A stretch of DNA of 64,000 bases. Origin: an uncultured Bacteroides sp. GTDB taxonomy: Bacteria; Bacteroidota; Bacteroidia; Bacteroidales; Bacteroidaceae. Positions 45,668 to 54,981 of the stretch are shown here, piece after piece. Numbering within the stretch: position 1 is the stretch's first letter; each line of letters starts with the position of its first letter. The position numbers and the translations under genes were made by a program. Under the pieces are notes generated by a model that saw only the letters and a program-made list of their open reading frames with translations, ran no database searches and was not told the origin of the DNA. The stretch is taken from contig CAMQVH010000005.1 of assembly GCA_947038155.1 (NCBI GenBank), positions 62,001-126,000 of the forward strand. Reading direction: 5' to 3'.

Positions 45668-48600
45668 TTAGAATCCTAAACTGACACCGAAGCTGACGGA
45701 GTAAGCTCTTGGATAAGACGAATAATCCAATCCCGGCGTTAAGGCGCTGTTACGAACAGATACTTCGGGGTCATAGCCGGAATAACCTGTCCATGTCCAG
45801 AGATTCTGTGCGGCAACGTAGATACGTGCTTTATCTATTTTCCATTTTTTCGTCATCTGGCTGGGGAAGGTGTATCCTATCGTTACATTTTTCAGACGCA
45901 AGAAGGAACCGTCTTCTATGATGCGTGAAGAAATGACACGATTGGAAGAAGAATTCGTAGCGGCTGGAATGTCACTGGTCGGGTTGTCTGCTGTCCAACG
46001 GTTGGTGTAGCTGGCGTACTGGTTCAATTCACGTGAGCGGTTATTGGAACTTTCAAAGAACAGGCGGTTGGCGTTCATAATGTCATTTCCATACGACCAT
46101 TGGAAGAAGATGCTTAAATCAATTCCTTTATAAGTAAAGTCATTGGTCAATCCTCCTGTATGTACTGGAAGTCCTCGTCCGATGATAGTACGGTCGTTGG
46201 AATCTACTACTCCGTCACCGTTGAGGTCGGCATATTTCGGCATGCCTGGTTGTGTGTTGTTCTCGGTTGAGAAATGAGGTACACTAGATTTCAAACTGTA
46301 TGAATTTCCTGATTTGTTGAAATCATCGTATTTATACGTGCCTTCGTAAACGTAGCCATACATCAGTCCCATCGGCAAACCGATTTTGGCAATATAACTG
46401 GATTGTCCGTTGTAGTTCTGGTCAAACTGGACAGCTGTCATTAATGCGGTTTGGTTTTCGGATAACGCTAATACTTTATTCTTGTTGAAAGAAATATTAA
46501 AATTGGATGACCATTGAAAATCGCGTGTTTTAATATTCAGTGTATTCAAGCTGATTTCCAGACCATCATTACGAACTTTACCAATATTCTTTGTGGCATT
46601 GTAGAAACCGGAAGAATAGGGTAATTGGGCGGCAAGCAACAAGTCGCGTGTATTTTTCCGGTATATATCCATTGTGAGGCCGATTCGTTCATCGAAGAAT
46701 GAGAGGTCGACTCCCAAGTTCCATTGTTCGGTCGTTTCCCATTTCAGATTTTTGTTCTGCAACGAGATGGGTACAGTTCCGGCGTTGGTGGCATCGTTCT
46801 CGAATGGATATACGCCGCTTGGTATCGAATTGGTAGCAGTATAAGAACCTATTCTGGATTTCAAGACGGATAATAGTTGGTAATAATCGTATTCACCGAT
46901 GCGGTTATTTCCGGTGAGTCCCCAGCTAAAACGCAGCTTTCCATTGGAAAGGATACTTTTGATTGGTTTCATGAACTCCTCTTCGGTGAATGTCCACGCT
47001 AATGATGCAGAGGGAAAGTATCCAAACCTGTTATTCTTGTTGAATTTGGAAGAGCCGTCTACACGGAATGAGGCAGTTGCATAGTATTTGGATTTATAAT
47101 TGTAGTTGATACGTCCCAAATAAGAAAGCATTGACCATGATGATTTGGCAGAACTGCTTGTACTGGCTTGTCCTTCACTCATTCCCGCCATTCCGAGTGA
47201 TTCGTTGGGAATATGGGTGGTGCGGAAAGCGTATGCTTCATAATCTGAATTCTGGAAAGTGATACCAGCCAAAGCATTGATGAAATGTTTCTTCTTGATG
47301 TTGGTCTGGTAAGTCACTGTGTTTTCGTTCAACCAAGTTAAGCGTTCTGAACGGGTCACTTGTGCATTCACTTTGTCGGTAGAGGTCGGACCGCCATAGC
47401 GGGTCTTTGAATTGTTGAACTGGTCATTTTTACGGGCATCATAAGTATATCCGGCAGAGACTTTGACTTTCAGGCCATTGATGACTTCATATTCGGCAAA
47501 ACCGTTCATTTGAAGATTATTGATATAATTCTTCCGGTATTCGTTTTTGAGTGAAAGAATAGGATTGAAACGATAGTCGTTACTTGAGTCTACTGCATTA
47601 TCTGTTGCGCTATCCATCAAAAAACCTAAGGGAGTGTCGGGAGAGGTTACAGGACGATATCCCCAAACACTGTAGAACAAGTTGTTCATACCACTGTAAG
47701 ATGTTGCGGAAGGGGTGCTTCCTGTCTGGATGGAACGTGAATAATTGGTCGTCAGGCTCATGTTCAATTTGCCACGGCGTACTACTGTGTTCATACGTCC
47801 CTGCATACGTTTATATCCGGTTTCCAATAATGTACCGTCTTGGTCGTAGTAAGATAGGGAAGCATTATAGCGTACTCCTTCCGTACCACCTGTCAGTCGC
47901 AGAGTGTGGCTTTGTTGCCAGGCGGTTTGGAAAATCTCATCTTGCCAGTTATATTGGTCAATATTCCGGTAATCTTCTAATGTCCATTGTTTACCTTCAT
48001 AGTTCATGAGGTAAGAGCCGGCAACCACTGTCGGATACATTTCATTTTGTAATTTGACGAACTCATAAGCGTTCATCATTGGAATGGTGCGAGTGATATG
48101 TTGTACACCAAAACTTCCGTCGTATGTCAGTTGTGCCCGTCCTACTTTTCCTTTTTTAGTAGTTACGATTACAACTCCATTAGCACCACGTGCTCCATAA
48201 ATGGCAGTAGCTGAAGCGTCTTTCAAAAAATCGATAGACTCGATGTCCGAAGGGTTTAAGGTGCTGGAAGCGGAAGTATCTTCCACTGGGAAGCCGTCAA
48301 TTACAAATAAAGGTGAGTTTTCCTGTGTTAAGGAGTTGTTACCCCGGATAACTATATTCATTGTGCCACCAGGCATACCTTCACCGGATGTGACATTTAC
48401 ACCGGCGATACGTCCTCCCAATGCTTGGTCGAATGAAGCGACGGGGGCAGTGAGGACATCATTCATGTTGGCTTTGGCCACAGAACCGGTCAAGTCACGT
48501 TTGCGCACCTCCTGATAACCTACAACTACTACTTCATCCAATGTTTTGGTATCTTCCCTTAAAGTAATAACCATTGGCTTTTGTGTATCTACTTTCTGTT

Positions 48601-48865
48601 CTACAGTCACATAACCGATGAAAGAAATGACTATTATTGCATTTTTGTTGGGTACACTGAATGCAAATTTGCCGTCAAGGTCGGTGATGGTTCCTTGTGA
48701 AGTACCTTTTACCTGAACACTGGCGCCCGGCACTCCTTCTCCTAAATTATCCTTCACCGTACCTTTTACAAGTACCTGTGCAAGTACAAAAGAAACAGAA
48801 AACAAGATCAGTCCAAGTGAGGAGAGAATCCTTTTTCTAGTTTGAGTGGATAAATGTCTTTTCAT
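45668..48865 (-). CDS. SusC/RagA TonB-dependent transporter of the chondroitin sulfate locus
   Basis: 1065 residues. Signal peptide ending 'SFVLAQ', carboxypeptidase-regulatory-like domain ('GTVKDNLGEGVPGASVQVKG'), plug beginning 'DEVVVVGYQEVRKRDLTGSV' and a barrel to 'YSVSFGVSLGF'. There is no STN domain, which fits HTCS control. It imports glycosaminoglycan oligosaccharides with the downstream SusD (inference from locus context). A -7 box lies 39 nt upstream. Confidence 0.96.
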   Translation of the reverse strand: MKRHLSTQTRKRILSSLGLILFSVSFVLAQVLVKGTVKDNLGEGVPGASVQVKGTSQGTITDLDGKFAFSVPNKNAIIVISFIGYVTVEQKVDTQKPMVITLREDTKTLDEVVVVGYQEVRKRDLTGSVAKANMNDVLTAPVASFDQALGGRIAGVNVTSGEGMPGGTMNIVIRGNNSLTQENSPLFVIDGFPVEDTSASSTLNPSDIESIDFLKDASATAIYGARGANGVVIVTTKKGKVGRAQLTYDGSFGVQHITRTIPMMNAYEFVKLQNEMYPTVVAGSYLMNYEGKQWTLEDYRNIDQYNWQDEIFQTAWQQSHTLRLTGGTEGVRYNASLSYYDQDGTLLETGYKRMQGRMNTVVRRGKLNMSLTTNYSRSIQTGSTPSATSYSGMNNLFYSVWGYRPVTSPDTPLGFLMDSATDNAVDSSNDYRFNPILSLKNEYRKNYINNLQMNGFAEYEVINGLKVKVSAGYTYDARKNDQFNNSKTRYGGPTSTDKVNAQVTRSERLTWLNENTVTYQTNIKKKHFINALAGITFQNSDYEAYAFRTTHIPNESLGMAGMSEGQASTSSSAKSSWSMLSYLGRINYNYKSKYYATASFRVDGSSKFNKNNRFGYFPSASLAWTFTEEEFMKPIKSILSNGKLRFSWGLTGNNRIGEYDYYQLLSVLKSRIGSYTATNSIPSGVYPFENDATNAGTVPISLQNKNLKWETTEQWNLGVDLSFFDERIGLTMDIYRKNTRDLLLAAQLPYSSGFYNATKNIGKVRNDGLEISLNTLNIKTRDFQWSSNFNISFNKNKVLALSENQTALMTAVQFDQNYNGQSSYIAKIGLPMGLMYGYVYEGTYKYDDFNKSGNSYSLKSSVPHFSTENNTQPGMPKYADLNGDGVVDSNDRTIIGRGLPVHTGGLTNDFTYKGIDLSIFFQWSYGNDIMNANRLFFESSNNRSRELNQYASYTNRWTADNPTSDIPAATNSSSNRVISSRIIEDGSFLRLKNVTIGYTFPSQMTKKWKIDKARIYVAAQNLWTWTGYSGYDPEVSVRNSALTPGLDYSSYPRAYSVSFGVSLGF

Positions 48866-48903
48866 ATATTAAAAATTAAGTGATTTTATTGAATCTGCGG
48901 TTG

Positions 48904-48911
48904 CAAATATA
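48904..48911 (-). promoter_or_regulatory. -7 box upstream of chondroitin susC
   Basis: CAAATATA (48904-48911) reads TATATTTG on the minus strand. No -33 TTTG lies at the right distance, as expected for a promoter that needs the HTCS activator. Confidence 0.5.
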
Positions 48912-48992
48912 GGCTGATTAAATATTCTCATATGGATAGAATTATTCAGGATTGGTGCAAAATCATACAATTTTTCTGTTCTCATATTCTTG

Positions 48993-50525
48993 TTATTCTT
49001 TTACGGTTTCCAGCAAGGCAGACAGTTCTTTTACGATATCAGGATACTGCTTTGCTACGTTCGTTTTCTCCGATGGATCGGACGATAAATCATAGAGTTG
49101 CGGTTGTTTATCGTTTCCTAATTCCATCTTTGTCCAGAACTCGATGGCGGGACTGTCGCTTGGCTCGATGTATTTCCACTGGCCTTTCACGATGGCGAGT
49201 GTGTTGTTCAGGTTCTGCTGAACGACGTATTCACGGTCTGTATTGCTCTTGCCTAAAAGCACATTCAGGTGTTCCTGGCTGTCGGGGGCTACTCCTTTCC
49301 GTAAAGGTTGGTTCAGGAGTGAAGCGAGCGATGCATATACGTCGATTTGTGAGAAAAGAGCCTGCTGCTTGGCTGGCTGTATCTTGGCTGGCCAGCGTAC
49401 GATGAACGGAATGCGCGTACCTGCTTCGTAAGCGCTGTATTTCCCGCCACGATAGATTCCCATCGGGGTATGTCCGTTGAGCAGCTCGTAGGCATGGTCT
49501 TGGTAGCCGTCGTCAATCACAGGACCGTTGTCGCTGGTAAAGATAAGGATTGTGTTATCGGCAATGTTGAGGCTGTCCAGTGTATGCATGATTTCTCCGA
49601 TGGTCCAGTCCAGTTGCAGGATGACATCGCCACGAGTTCCGAGTCCGCTCTTTCCGGCGAAACGCGGGTGGGGGATACGGGGGACATGTACGTCTTGCGT
49701 ACCCATATATAAGAAGAAAGGTTCTTTCTGGTGAGCAGCAATGAAATTCTTGGCTTTATCGGTGATGATGTCGGCAATGTCCTCATCCTTCCAAAGAGCG
49801 GACTTTCCGCCGGTCATCCAGCCGATACGGGGGATACCGTTAATGATGGTATTATTATGCCCTTGGCTGGGTTTCAATGTCACAAGTTCCGGGTTTTCTT
49901 CTCCCGTAGGCCAGTCGCCTACCTTATGGTCGTAGCTGACAGTGATAGGATCGTTAGGGTCAAGACCTACTACACAGCCGTTTTCTACAAAAACACAAGG
50001 CACACGGTCTACGGTTGCGGGGATGATAAATTCATAGTCGAAGCCGATGCTCTGTGCATTCGGACTGATTTGGCTGTTGAAGTCAGTGCCGCCTTTCGGG
50101 CCGAGTCCCAAATGCCATTTGCCCACTGCTCCGGTAGCGTATTCGGCATCTTTCAACATATCAGCCATGGTAACGCAGGCTGTGTCGATGATAAGTTCCG
50201 AGTTTCCGGGAGCAATGCCGGTGTTCTCCTGCCGCCAAGGATACATGCCGGTCAGAAGCCCGAAACGGGAAGGGGTACTGGTAGCTGAGGTAGCGTAAGC
50301 ATTGGTAAACTGTACTCCCTGTCCGGCAAGACGGTCGATATTAGGAGTGCTTACTTTAGTTGCTCCGTAACAACTCAGGTCGCCGATACCGAGGTCGTCT
50401 GCGAATATATAAATAATGTTGGGCTTTTGATTGTTTTGTCCATTGCTTTTTGGGGCCGCGTGGTTGCATCCGGTCAGCATGGCAATGCCGGGCAATAACG
50501 GAAGTAGACGTGAAACGTTTCTCAT
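48993..50525 (-). CDS. S1 family sulfatase, serine type (probable GalNAc-6-sulfate sulfatase)
   Basis: 510-residue lipoprotein (lipobox MLTGC, cysteine 20). The sulfatase active-site motif is Ser83-Thr-Pro-Ser-Arg87, so formylglycine must be made from serine by a separate anaerobic maturase (anSME), which is not in this window. Metal ligands Asp43-Asp44 lie in 'IFADDLG', and 'FLYMGTQDVHVPRIPHPRF' and 'IFTSDNGP' supply the remaining catalytic residues. The matching B. thetaiotaomicron gene is a GalNAc-6-O-sulfatase of subfamily S1_15 acting on chondroitin-6-sulfate (from memory). Its own -7 box (minus-strand TATCTTTG) is at 50560-50567. Confidence 0.9.
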   Translation of the reverse strand: MRNVSRLLPLLPGIAMLTGCNHAAPKSNGQNNQKPNIIYIFADDLGIGDLSCYGATKVSTPNIDRLAGQGVQFTNAYATSATSTPSRFGLLTGMYPWRQENTGIAPGNSELIIDTACVTMADMLKDAEYATGAVGKWHLGLGPKGGTDFNSQISPNAQSIGFDYEFIIPATVDRVPCVFVENGCVVGLDPNDPITVSYDHKVGDWPTGEENPELVTLKPSQGHNNTIINGIPRIGWMTGGKSALWKDEDIADIITDKAKNFIAAHQKEPFFLYMGTQDVHVPRIPHPRFAGKSGLGTRGDVILQLDWTIGEIMHTLDSLNIADNTILIFTSDNGPVIDDGYQDHAYELLNGHTPMGIYRGGKYSAYEAGTRIPFIVRWPAKIQPAKQQALFSQIDVYASLASLLNQPLRKGVAPDSQEHLNVLLGKSNTDREYVVQQNLNNTLAIVKGQWKYIEPSDSPAIEFWTKMELGNDKQPQLYDLSSDPSEKTNVAKQYPDIVKELSALLETVKE

Positions 50526-50559
50526 AATGCTGTATTTTTAGGGAATGATGTTAGATGCA

Positions 50560-50567
50560 CAAAGATA
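50560..50567 (-). promoter_or_regulatory. -7 box for the sulfatase gene
   Basis: CAAAGATA (50560-50567) reads TATCTTTG on the minus strand, 34 nt before the sulfatase start. No -33 is evident. Confidence 0.45.
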
Positions 50568-50672
50568 AACGATTGGAGAAAAAAGAAGGAGCAGTAACGT
50601 ACAAGTGAAGTATAAAATAGTACATCGGGGGAAGTTCCGCTTTCCGGATTCGGAAGAGTGCAGAACGGTTTA

Positions 50673-50754
50673 GTGCCACTACGTTGTCACAGTTGTGCCA
50701 CCCCGTTGGCACAAGCGTGCCACTGCGATGTCACTACTGTGCCAACGAGGTGAT
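50673..50754. repeat. 22-bp-period dyad array C
   Basis: GTGCCA starts at 50673, 50695, 50717 and 50739, exactly 22 bp apart. Each of the first three units is an 18-nt imperfect palindrome plus 4 nt, e.g. GTGCCACCCCGTTGGCAC (50695-50712, 6-bp perfect arms) and GTGCCACTACGTTGTCAC (50673-50690). The fourth is partly decayed. It lies in the 289-bp gap between the HTCS stop and the sulfatase start. Confidence 0.88.
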
Positions 50755-50814
50755 ATTCTCCCGGCACGGCAGTGTCCGATTATTTACTATAGGCTTTCCC
50801 GATAATGGCTGCTA

Positions 50815-53800
50815 TTAGTTTGTTTCTTCTTCTCCTTCTTCCTTTTCTTCTCCCTTGCGGTAAGCCAGCGGGCTGACATGATAAATCTCCTTGAAGCATT
50901 TGCTGAAATAGCGTGAAGAAGAGAATCCGATTCGGTCGGAAATCTCCGTGATATTTAGCTCCGGATTATTCCGTAGCATAACAGCTCCTTTTTTGAGACG
51001 TATGCTCAGGATAAAGTCATTCGGTGTCTGTCCTGTGACCGCTTTTAACTTGGTAAACAGGTTCGTACGTGCCATGCCCATTTCTCGGGCGAAGATATTG
51101 ACGTTGAAGTCCGTATTATCCAGATGCTGTTCGATAATAGCCATCGCACGGTCCAGCATATCTTTATCCATCGGATTGGTAGCCAGCATTTGGGCGAAAG
51201 CTTGTGGCTGTTTACTGAATTTCTCTTGTAGCAGTCGACGGGAGTTCACCAGATTATTGCACCGGGAAATCAGAAGATTGGTATTGAACGGTTTCGTGAT
51301 GTAATCGTCCGCACCGATTTTCAATCCTTCAATATTGTACTCTATCGCAGTACGTGCTGTTAGCAGCACAACCGGAATATGGCACGTATTGAAATCTGTC
51401 TTAATCTGTTTACACAGTTCCGTGCCGGACATACGTGGCATCACGACATCACTTAAAATAATGTTCGGCATATCTTTCTGTATCATTTCCAACGCTTCTT
51501 CTCCATCGGAAGCCGTGCTGACCTGATAGAATGTCTCGAAAATACCGACTAACATCTGCTTGATAGACTCGTTATCTTCCACAATCAGCATCTTGGCATC
51601 TTCAATCCGTTTGTTGTCTTCTTCTTTCCATTCCGATTCCGGTAATATTTCTGCTGAAGGCACAAAAGTTTCCGTTTCCTGAATGGCGGTATCCATATCG
51701 TTTTGCGCTATCTGTTCCTCGGCAAAGTGTTGTTTGCCTAGTTTGAGAGTGATAATAAAACTGCTCCCTTTACCCGGTTCGCTTTTCACACGGATGGTAC
51801 CGTGGTGAAGCTCGATGATACCTTTTGTCAGAGCGAGCCCGATACCTGTTCCGGCTCTGGTATTCAGTGAGTTCAGCAGCTCGGTCTGATAGAACCGGTC
51901 GAAGATTTTATCAATTTCCGCAGCAGCGATACCTGTACCGGTATCTTTTATTTCGATAATGGCATGGTCTTGCTCCTGCGAAACGTTGATGGAAATAGTA
52001 TCTTCCGCTTTCGTATGTTTCAATGCATTGGACAATAGATTGTTGATGACCTTCTGCATCTGCTTCTGGTCATACCAGACTTCAATGTCATCTTTCTGCT
52101 TGTTGAACTTGAAGCTAATCTGCTTGCTGCTGGCGTATTCGAGGAAAAGCAGATAATTCTCATACAGGAAATCCACGAGGTTGTGCTTGCTTACCTTTAT
52201 CTTCATATGCCCCTGTTCCTGTTTGCGGAAATCGAGCAGTTCCGTAATCAGTTCACGCAGTTGGATACTGTTCTTGTAGATTCCCAATACCTTATTATAT
52301 ATGTTAGGAGTGAATGTCTGTACTTGCAGCAAAGTTTCCACCTGTCCCACGATAAGCGTTAGCGGAGTGCGGAATTCATGTGAGATGTTTGTAAAGAAAC
52401 GCAGTTTCGACTGGTTCAATGCTTCCAGGTCTTCTATATGCTTCTTCTCATATTTCAAAGACTCGCGGAGTTTGATTCGCGAATTATAATTCTGGATGAG
52501 AAACCATAACAGGCTGATGGTGACAATGGTATAAATCAAGTAAGCCCACCATGTCTCATACCACGGTGGAAGTACAATAACGAGAAGTCTGGCTTCCTTG
52601 ATTCCGTCCCGTTGTGACTTGATGACAAGCGTGTACTTGCCCGGATTCAGATTTGTATAAGTGATGAGCGTCTGCTTGCGGTATGTATGGTTCCATTCGT
52701 TCGAGAAACCTTCCAGGCGATAGAGAATCTCATCCCTGTTGGCAGGGATAAAGTTGGAAGTAGCATATTCAATGGTAAACATCGACTGGTTCGCTTTTAG
52801 GCTAATCTCAGGTGTGTGGCAGATAGATCGGCTCAAGATTCCGGTTTCGTCTCCGGGGATAACTTCCTTTCCATTGACCAGCAGGCGGGAAAGGATGATA
52901 TTATAAGATTTCGGGGTAAAATGCAGTTTCTTTTCCCAGAAAGAAATCATTCCCTGAATACCACCCAGAAATACTTCTCCATCGTGCGTGACGAACAGTG
53001 CGTTTTCATTGACGGCAGTCAGTGGGAATCCGTTTTCCGTACCGTAATTGTAGAACTTCTTGCTTGGATAGTCGAACTGCGAGAATCCTTGATTGGTAAT
53101 CAATAGCAAGTCTCCTTTCTTGATGGAGGATTCGAGCACTTCGTAAATACAATCGCTTGACAGACCGTCTTTCTGCATATCGAAGTTCTCGAAATCATTG
53201 CTCTCTTTGCGGTAACGGTCCAGTCCGCTGCCGGAGGTCGAGAACCATAAGTTCCCGTTGCTATCCTGCATGATATTGTTGACATTGTTGTTGCTGAGAC
53301 TATTCGGGATAGCCGGGTTATGCGCGTAATTGGTGAGCGTATTGGTATCGAAGCGGTAGGAATAAACCCCTTCTCCGGTAACTGCAATCCATAACGTGCC
53401 GTCTTTGTCGAAACAGAGACTTGCTACCATGCCGATGTCTCTTCCAGCTTTGGTTTCCTTGAAGAGTTGCCGGCAAGTGCCTGCTGCCGGGTCGAACAAG
53501 GTGACACCGTTCTGTGTGGCGATAACCAGTTTGTCCTTGTACGGCACAATGTCACGCACAATATCCGATGGCAACGAAGTAGGGTCGCCCGCTTTCATGC
53601 GGTAGGCTGTGAAACGGTTCGTCCGTAGGTCGAGCTTATTCAATCCGCCAAGATGCGTGCCAATCCACATGATTTCATTAGCCTGGTCGTAATAGATTGC
53701 TTTTACATTGTTGTGCGAAATGCTGTTCTTTCCTTCTTCGTGGCGATACCACCGGTATGTGTTGTCTTTGCGGTTGTATACATTTACACCACCCCCTTCA

Positions 53801-54870
53801 GTACAAATCCACAGGTTGCCATCTTTGTCTTCTGTCATTCTTCCGACGATGGGGCTGCTCAGGCCTTCTTTCTCGGTGTCTCCCACTTTGTAGCGGGTGT
53901 AGATTTCATACTCAGGATTGAAGTAATTGACTCCGCCGAAGTAAGTCCCTAGCCAAAGGGTGCCTTGCCCGTCCTTGACAATACACCAAATGGAAGAGTG
54001 GGTGAGTTCGTCCGGTTTACCGGCATCAGCCATATAAAGTTGGAAATTGCCTGTACTTTTCTCGTAGCGGTTCAGTCCGTGGAACGTTCCTATCCATAAA
54101 TTGCCTGAATTGTCTTCACAACAACTTCTTACGAAGTTGGAACAGAGACTATTCGCCTTTCCCGGTTCATGACGGATATTCTCGATGAAACCGTCCGTCT
54201 TTATGTGGTAGAGTCCTTCCTCCCAGCTGCCTATCCATAATTCTTTTGAAGAATCCTCATAGATACTGGTGATATTCCCTTTCGTGACAGGTTGCGAAAT
54301 AGCCTTACTCTCCGAAAGGCAGTAAACGCCATTGCTGGTGGTTCCCATCCAAAGATTCTTTTTCCCATCCAGATGAAGGCAGGATAAGGTGATGTTTTTT
54401 CCCGCAAGGTGATAGAAAAGGTCGAAGTTGCCTGTACTCTCGTTGTACACAAATATTTCTTCCCTCTTGCCGATATACAACTTCTCGTTGTAGTAAATAG
54501 CGTCCACGTTGCCCTGAAGCAATGTCTTGAATCGCTGGGTAGTCAAATCGAACTCTGCCACACCGTCAGTACAGAGCAGATATACTTTTCCGTTTTTGTT
54601 TCCGGTGATGCGCAGCACTGTATTGCTGAACAGGCTGTTCGGGTCGTTTTTGTTAAGTTTAAAACTTTTAATGTCGTTACCGTTATACTGGTTTAGTCCC
54701 TCGCGCGTTCCAATCCATATAATTCCCCGTTCGTCGATATATAAACTGTTGACAGAGAATTGTGAAAGTCCGTCATCTGTGGTCAAATGGCTGAAAGTAA
54801 TGTTTTGACCTAGTGTGTGGACGGTGGTTACGCTTAAAAATAGCAGAAATAAAAGGATAATTTTTCTCAC
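50815..54870 (-). CDS. Hybrid two-component system regulator (HTCS) of the chondroitin sulfate locus
   Basis: 1351 residues in one chain. Signal peptide (to about 21), periplasmic two-component-regulator beta-propellers (about 25-680, repeats like 'IWIGTREGLNQYNG', 'LWIGTFHGLNRYE'), Y_Y_Y domain (about 700-765), membrane helix (about 775-795), HisKA with phospho-accepting His831 in NISHEFRTPL, ATPase (about 930-1055, 'DTGTGIAAAEIDKIFDRFYQ'), receiver with Asp1141 in 'ILSDVVMPRMSG', and a C-terminal AraC helix-turn-helix (about 1245-1345). It senses a chondroitin breakdown product in the periplasm and activates the adjacent operon; unsaturated disaccharides are the known ligands of the B. thetaiotaomicron counterpart (from memory). 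Confidence 0.96.
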   Translation of the reverse strand: MRKIILLFLLFLSVTTVHTLGQNITFSHLTTDDGLSQFSVNSLYIDERGIIWIGTREGLNQYNGNDIKSFKLNKNDPNSLFSNTVLRITGNKNGKVYLLCTDGVAEFDLTTQRFKTLLQGNVDAIYYNEKLYIGKREEIFVYNESTGNFDLFYHLAGKNITLSCLHLDGKKNLWMGTTSNGVYCLSESKAISQPVTKGNITSIYEDSSKELWIGSWEEGLYHIKTDGFIENIRHEPGKANSLCSNFVRSCCEDNSGNLWIGTFHGLNRYEKSTGNFQLYMADAGKPDELTHSSIWCIVKDGQGTLWLGTYFGGVNYFNPEYEIYTRYKVGDTEKEGLSSPIVGRMTEDKDGNLWICTEGGGVNVYNRKDNTYRWYRHEEGKNSISHNNVKAIYYDQANEIMWIGTHLGGLNKLDLRTNRFTAYRMKAGDPTSLPSDIVRDIVPYKDKLVIATQNGVTLFDPAAGTCRQLFKETKAGRDIGMVASLCFDKDGTLWIAVTGEGVYSYRFDTNTLTNYAHNPAIPNSLSNNNVNNIMQDSNGNLWFSTSGSGLDRYRKESNDFENFDMQKDGLSSDCIYEVLESSIKKGDLLLITNQGFSQFDYPSKKFYNYGTENGFPLTAVNENALFVTHDGEVFLGGIQGMISFWEKKLHFTPKSYNIILSRLLVNGKEVIPGDETGILSRSICHTPEISLKANQSMFTIEYATSNFIPANRDEILYRLEGFSNEWNHTYRKQTLITYTNLNPGKYTLVIKSQRDGIKEARLLVIVLPPWYETWWAYLIYTIVTISLLWFLIQNYNSRIKLRESLKYEKKHIEDLEALNQSKLRFFTNISHEFRTPLTLIVGQVETLLQVQTFTPNIYNKVLGIYKNSIQLRELITELLDFRKQEQGHMKIKVSKHNLVDFLYENYLLFLEYASSKQISFKFNKQKDDIEVWYDQKQMQKVINNLLSNALKHTKAEDTISINVSQEQDHAIIEIKDTGTGIAAAEIDKIFDRFYQTELLNSLNTRAGTGIGLALTKGIIELHHGTIRVKSEPGKGSSFIITLKLGKQHFAEEQIAQNDMDTAIQETETFVPSAEILPESEWKEEDNKRIEDAKMLIVEDNESIKQMLVGIFETFYQVSTASDGEEALEMIQKDMPNIILSDVVMPRMSGTELCKQIKTDFNTCHIPVVLLTARTAIEYNIEGLKIGADDYITKPFNTNLLISRCNNLVNSRRLLQEKFSKQPQAFAQMLATNPMDKDMLDRAMAIIEQHLDNTDFNVNIFAREMGMARTNLFTKLKAVTGQTPNDFILSIRLKKGAVMLRNNPELNITEISDRIGFSSSRYFSKCFKEIYHVSPLAYRKGEEKEEGEEETN

Positions 54871-54900
54871 TAATTCGTTCTTTTAAGGTATTACTATTGG

Positions 54901-54960
54901 CAAATATATTGTTTTTATTTCATTTCTGTGAACCTTATTAGAAGAAAGTAACTATATTTG
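54901..54960. promoter_or_regulatory. Divergent -7 boxes for HTCS and CBM9-like genes
   Basis: CAAATATA (54901-54908) is a minus-strand TATATTTG 31 nt before the HTCS start. TATATTTG (54953-54960) is a plus-strand box 22 nt before the CBM9-like start at 54982. Confidence 0.55.
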
Positions 54961-54981
54961 TATCATTCAAACGAAAGAACT

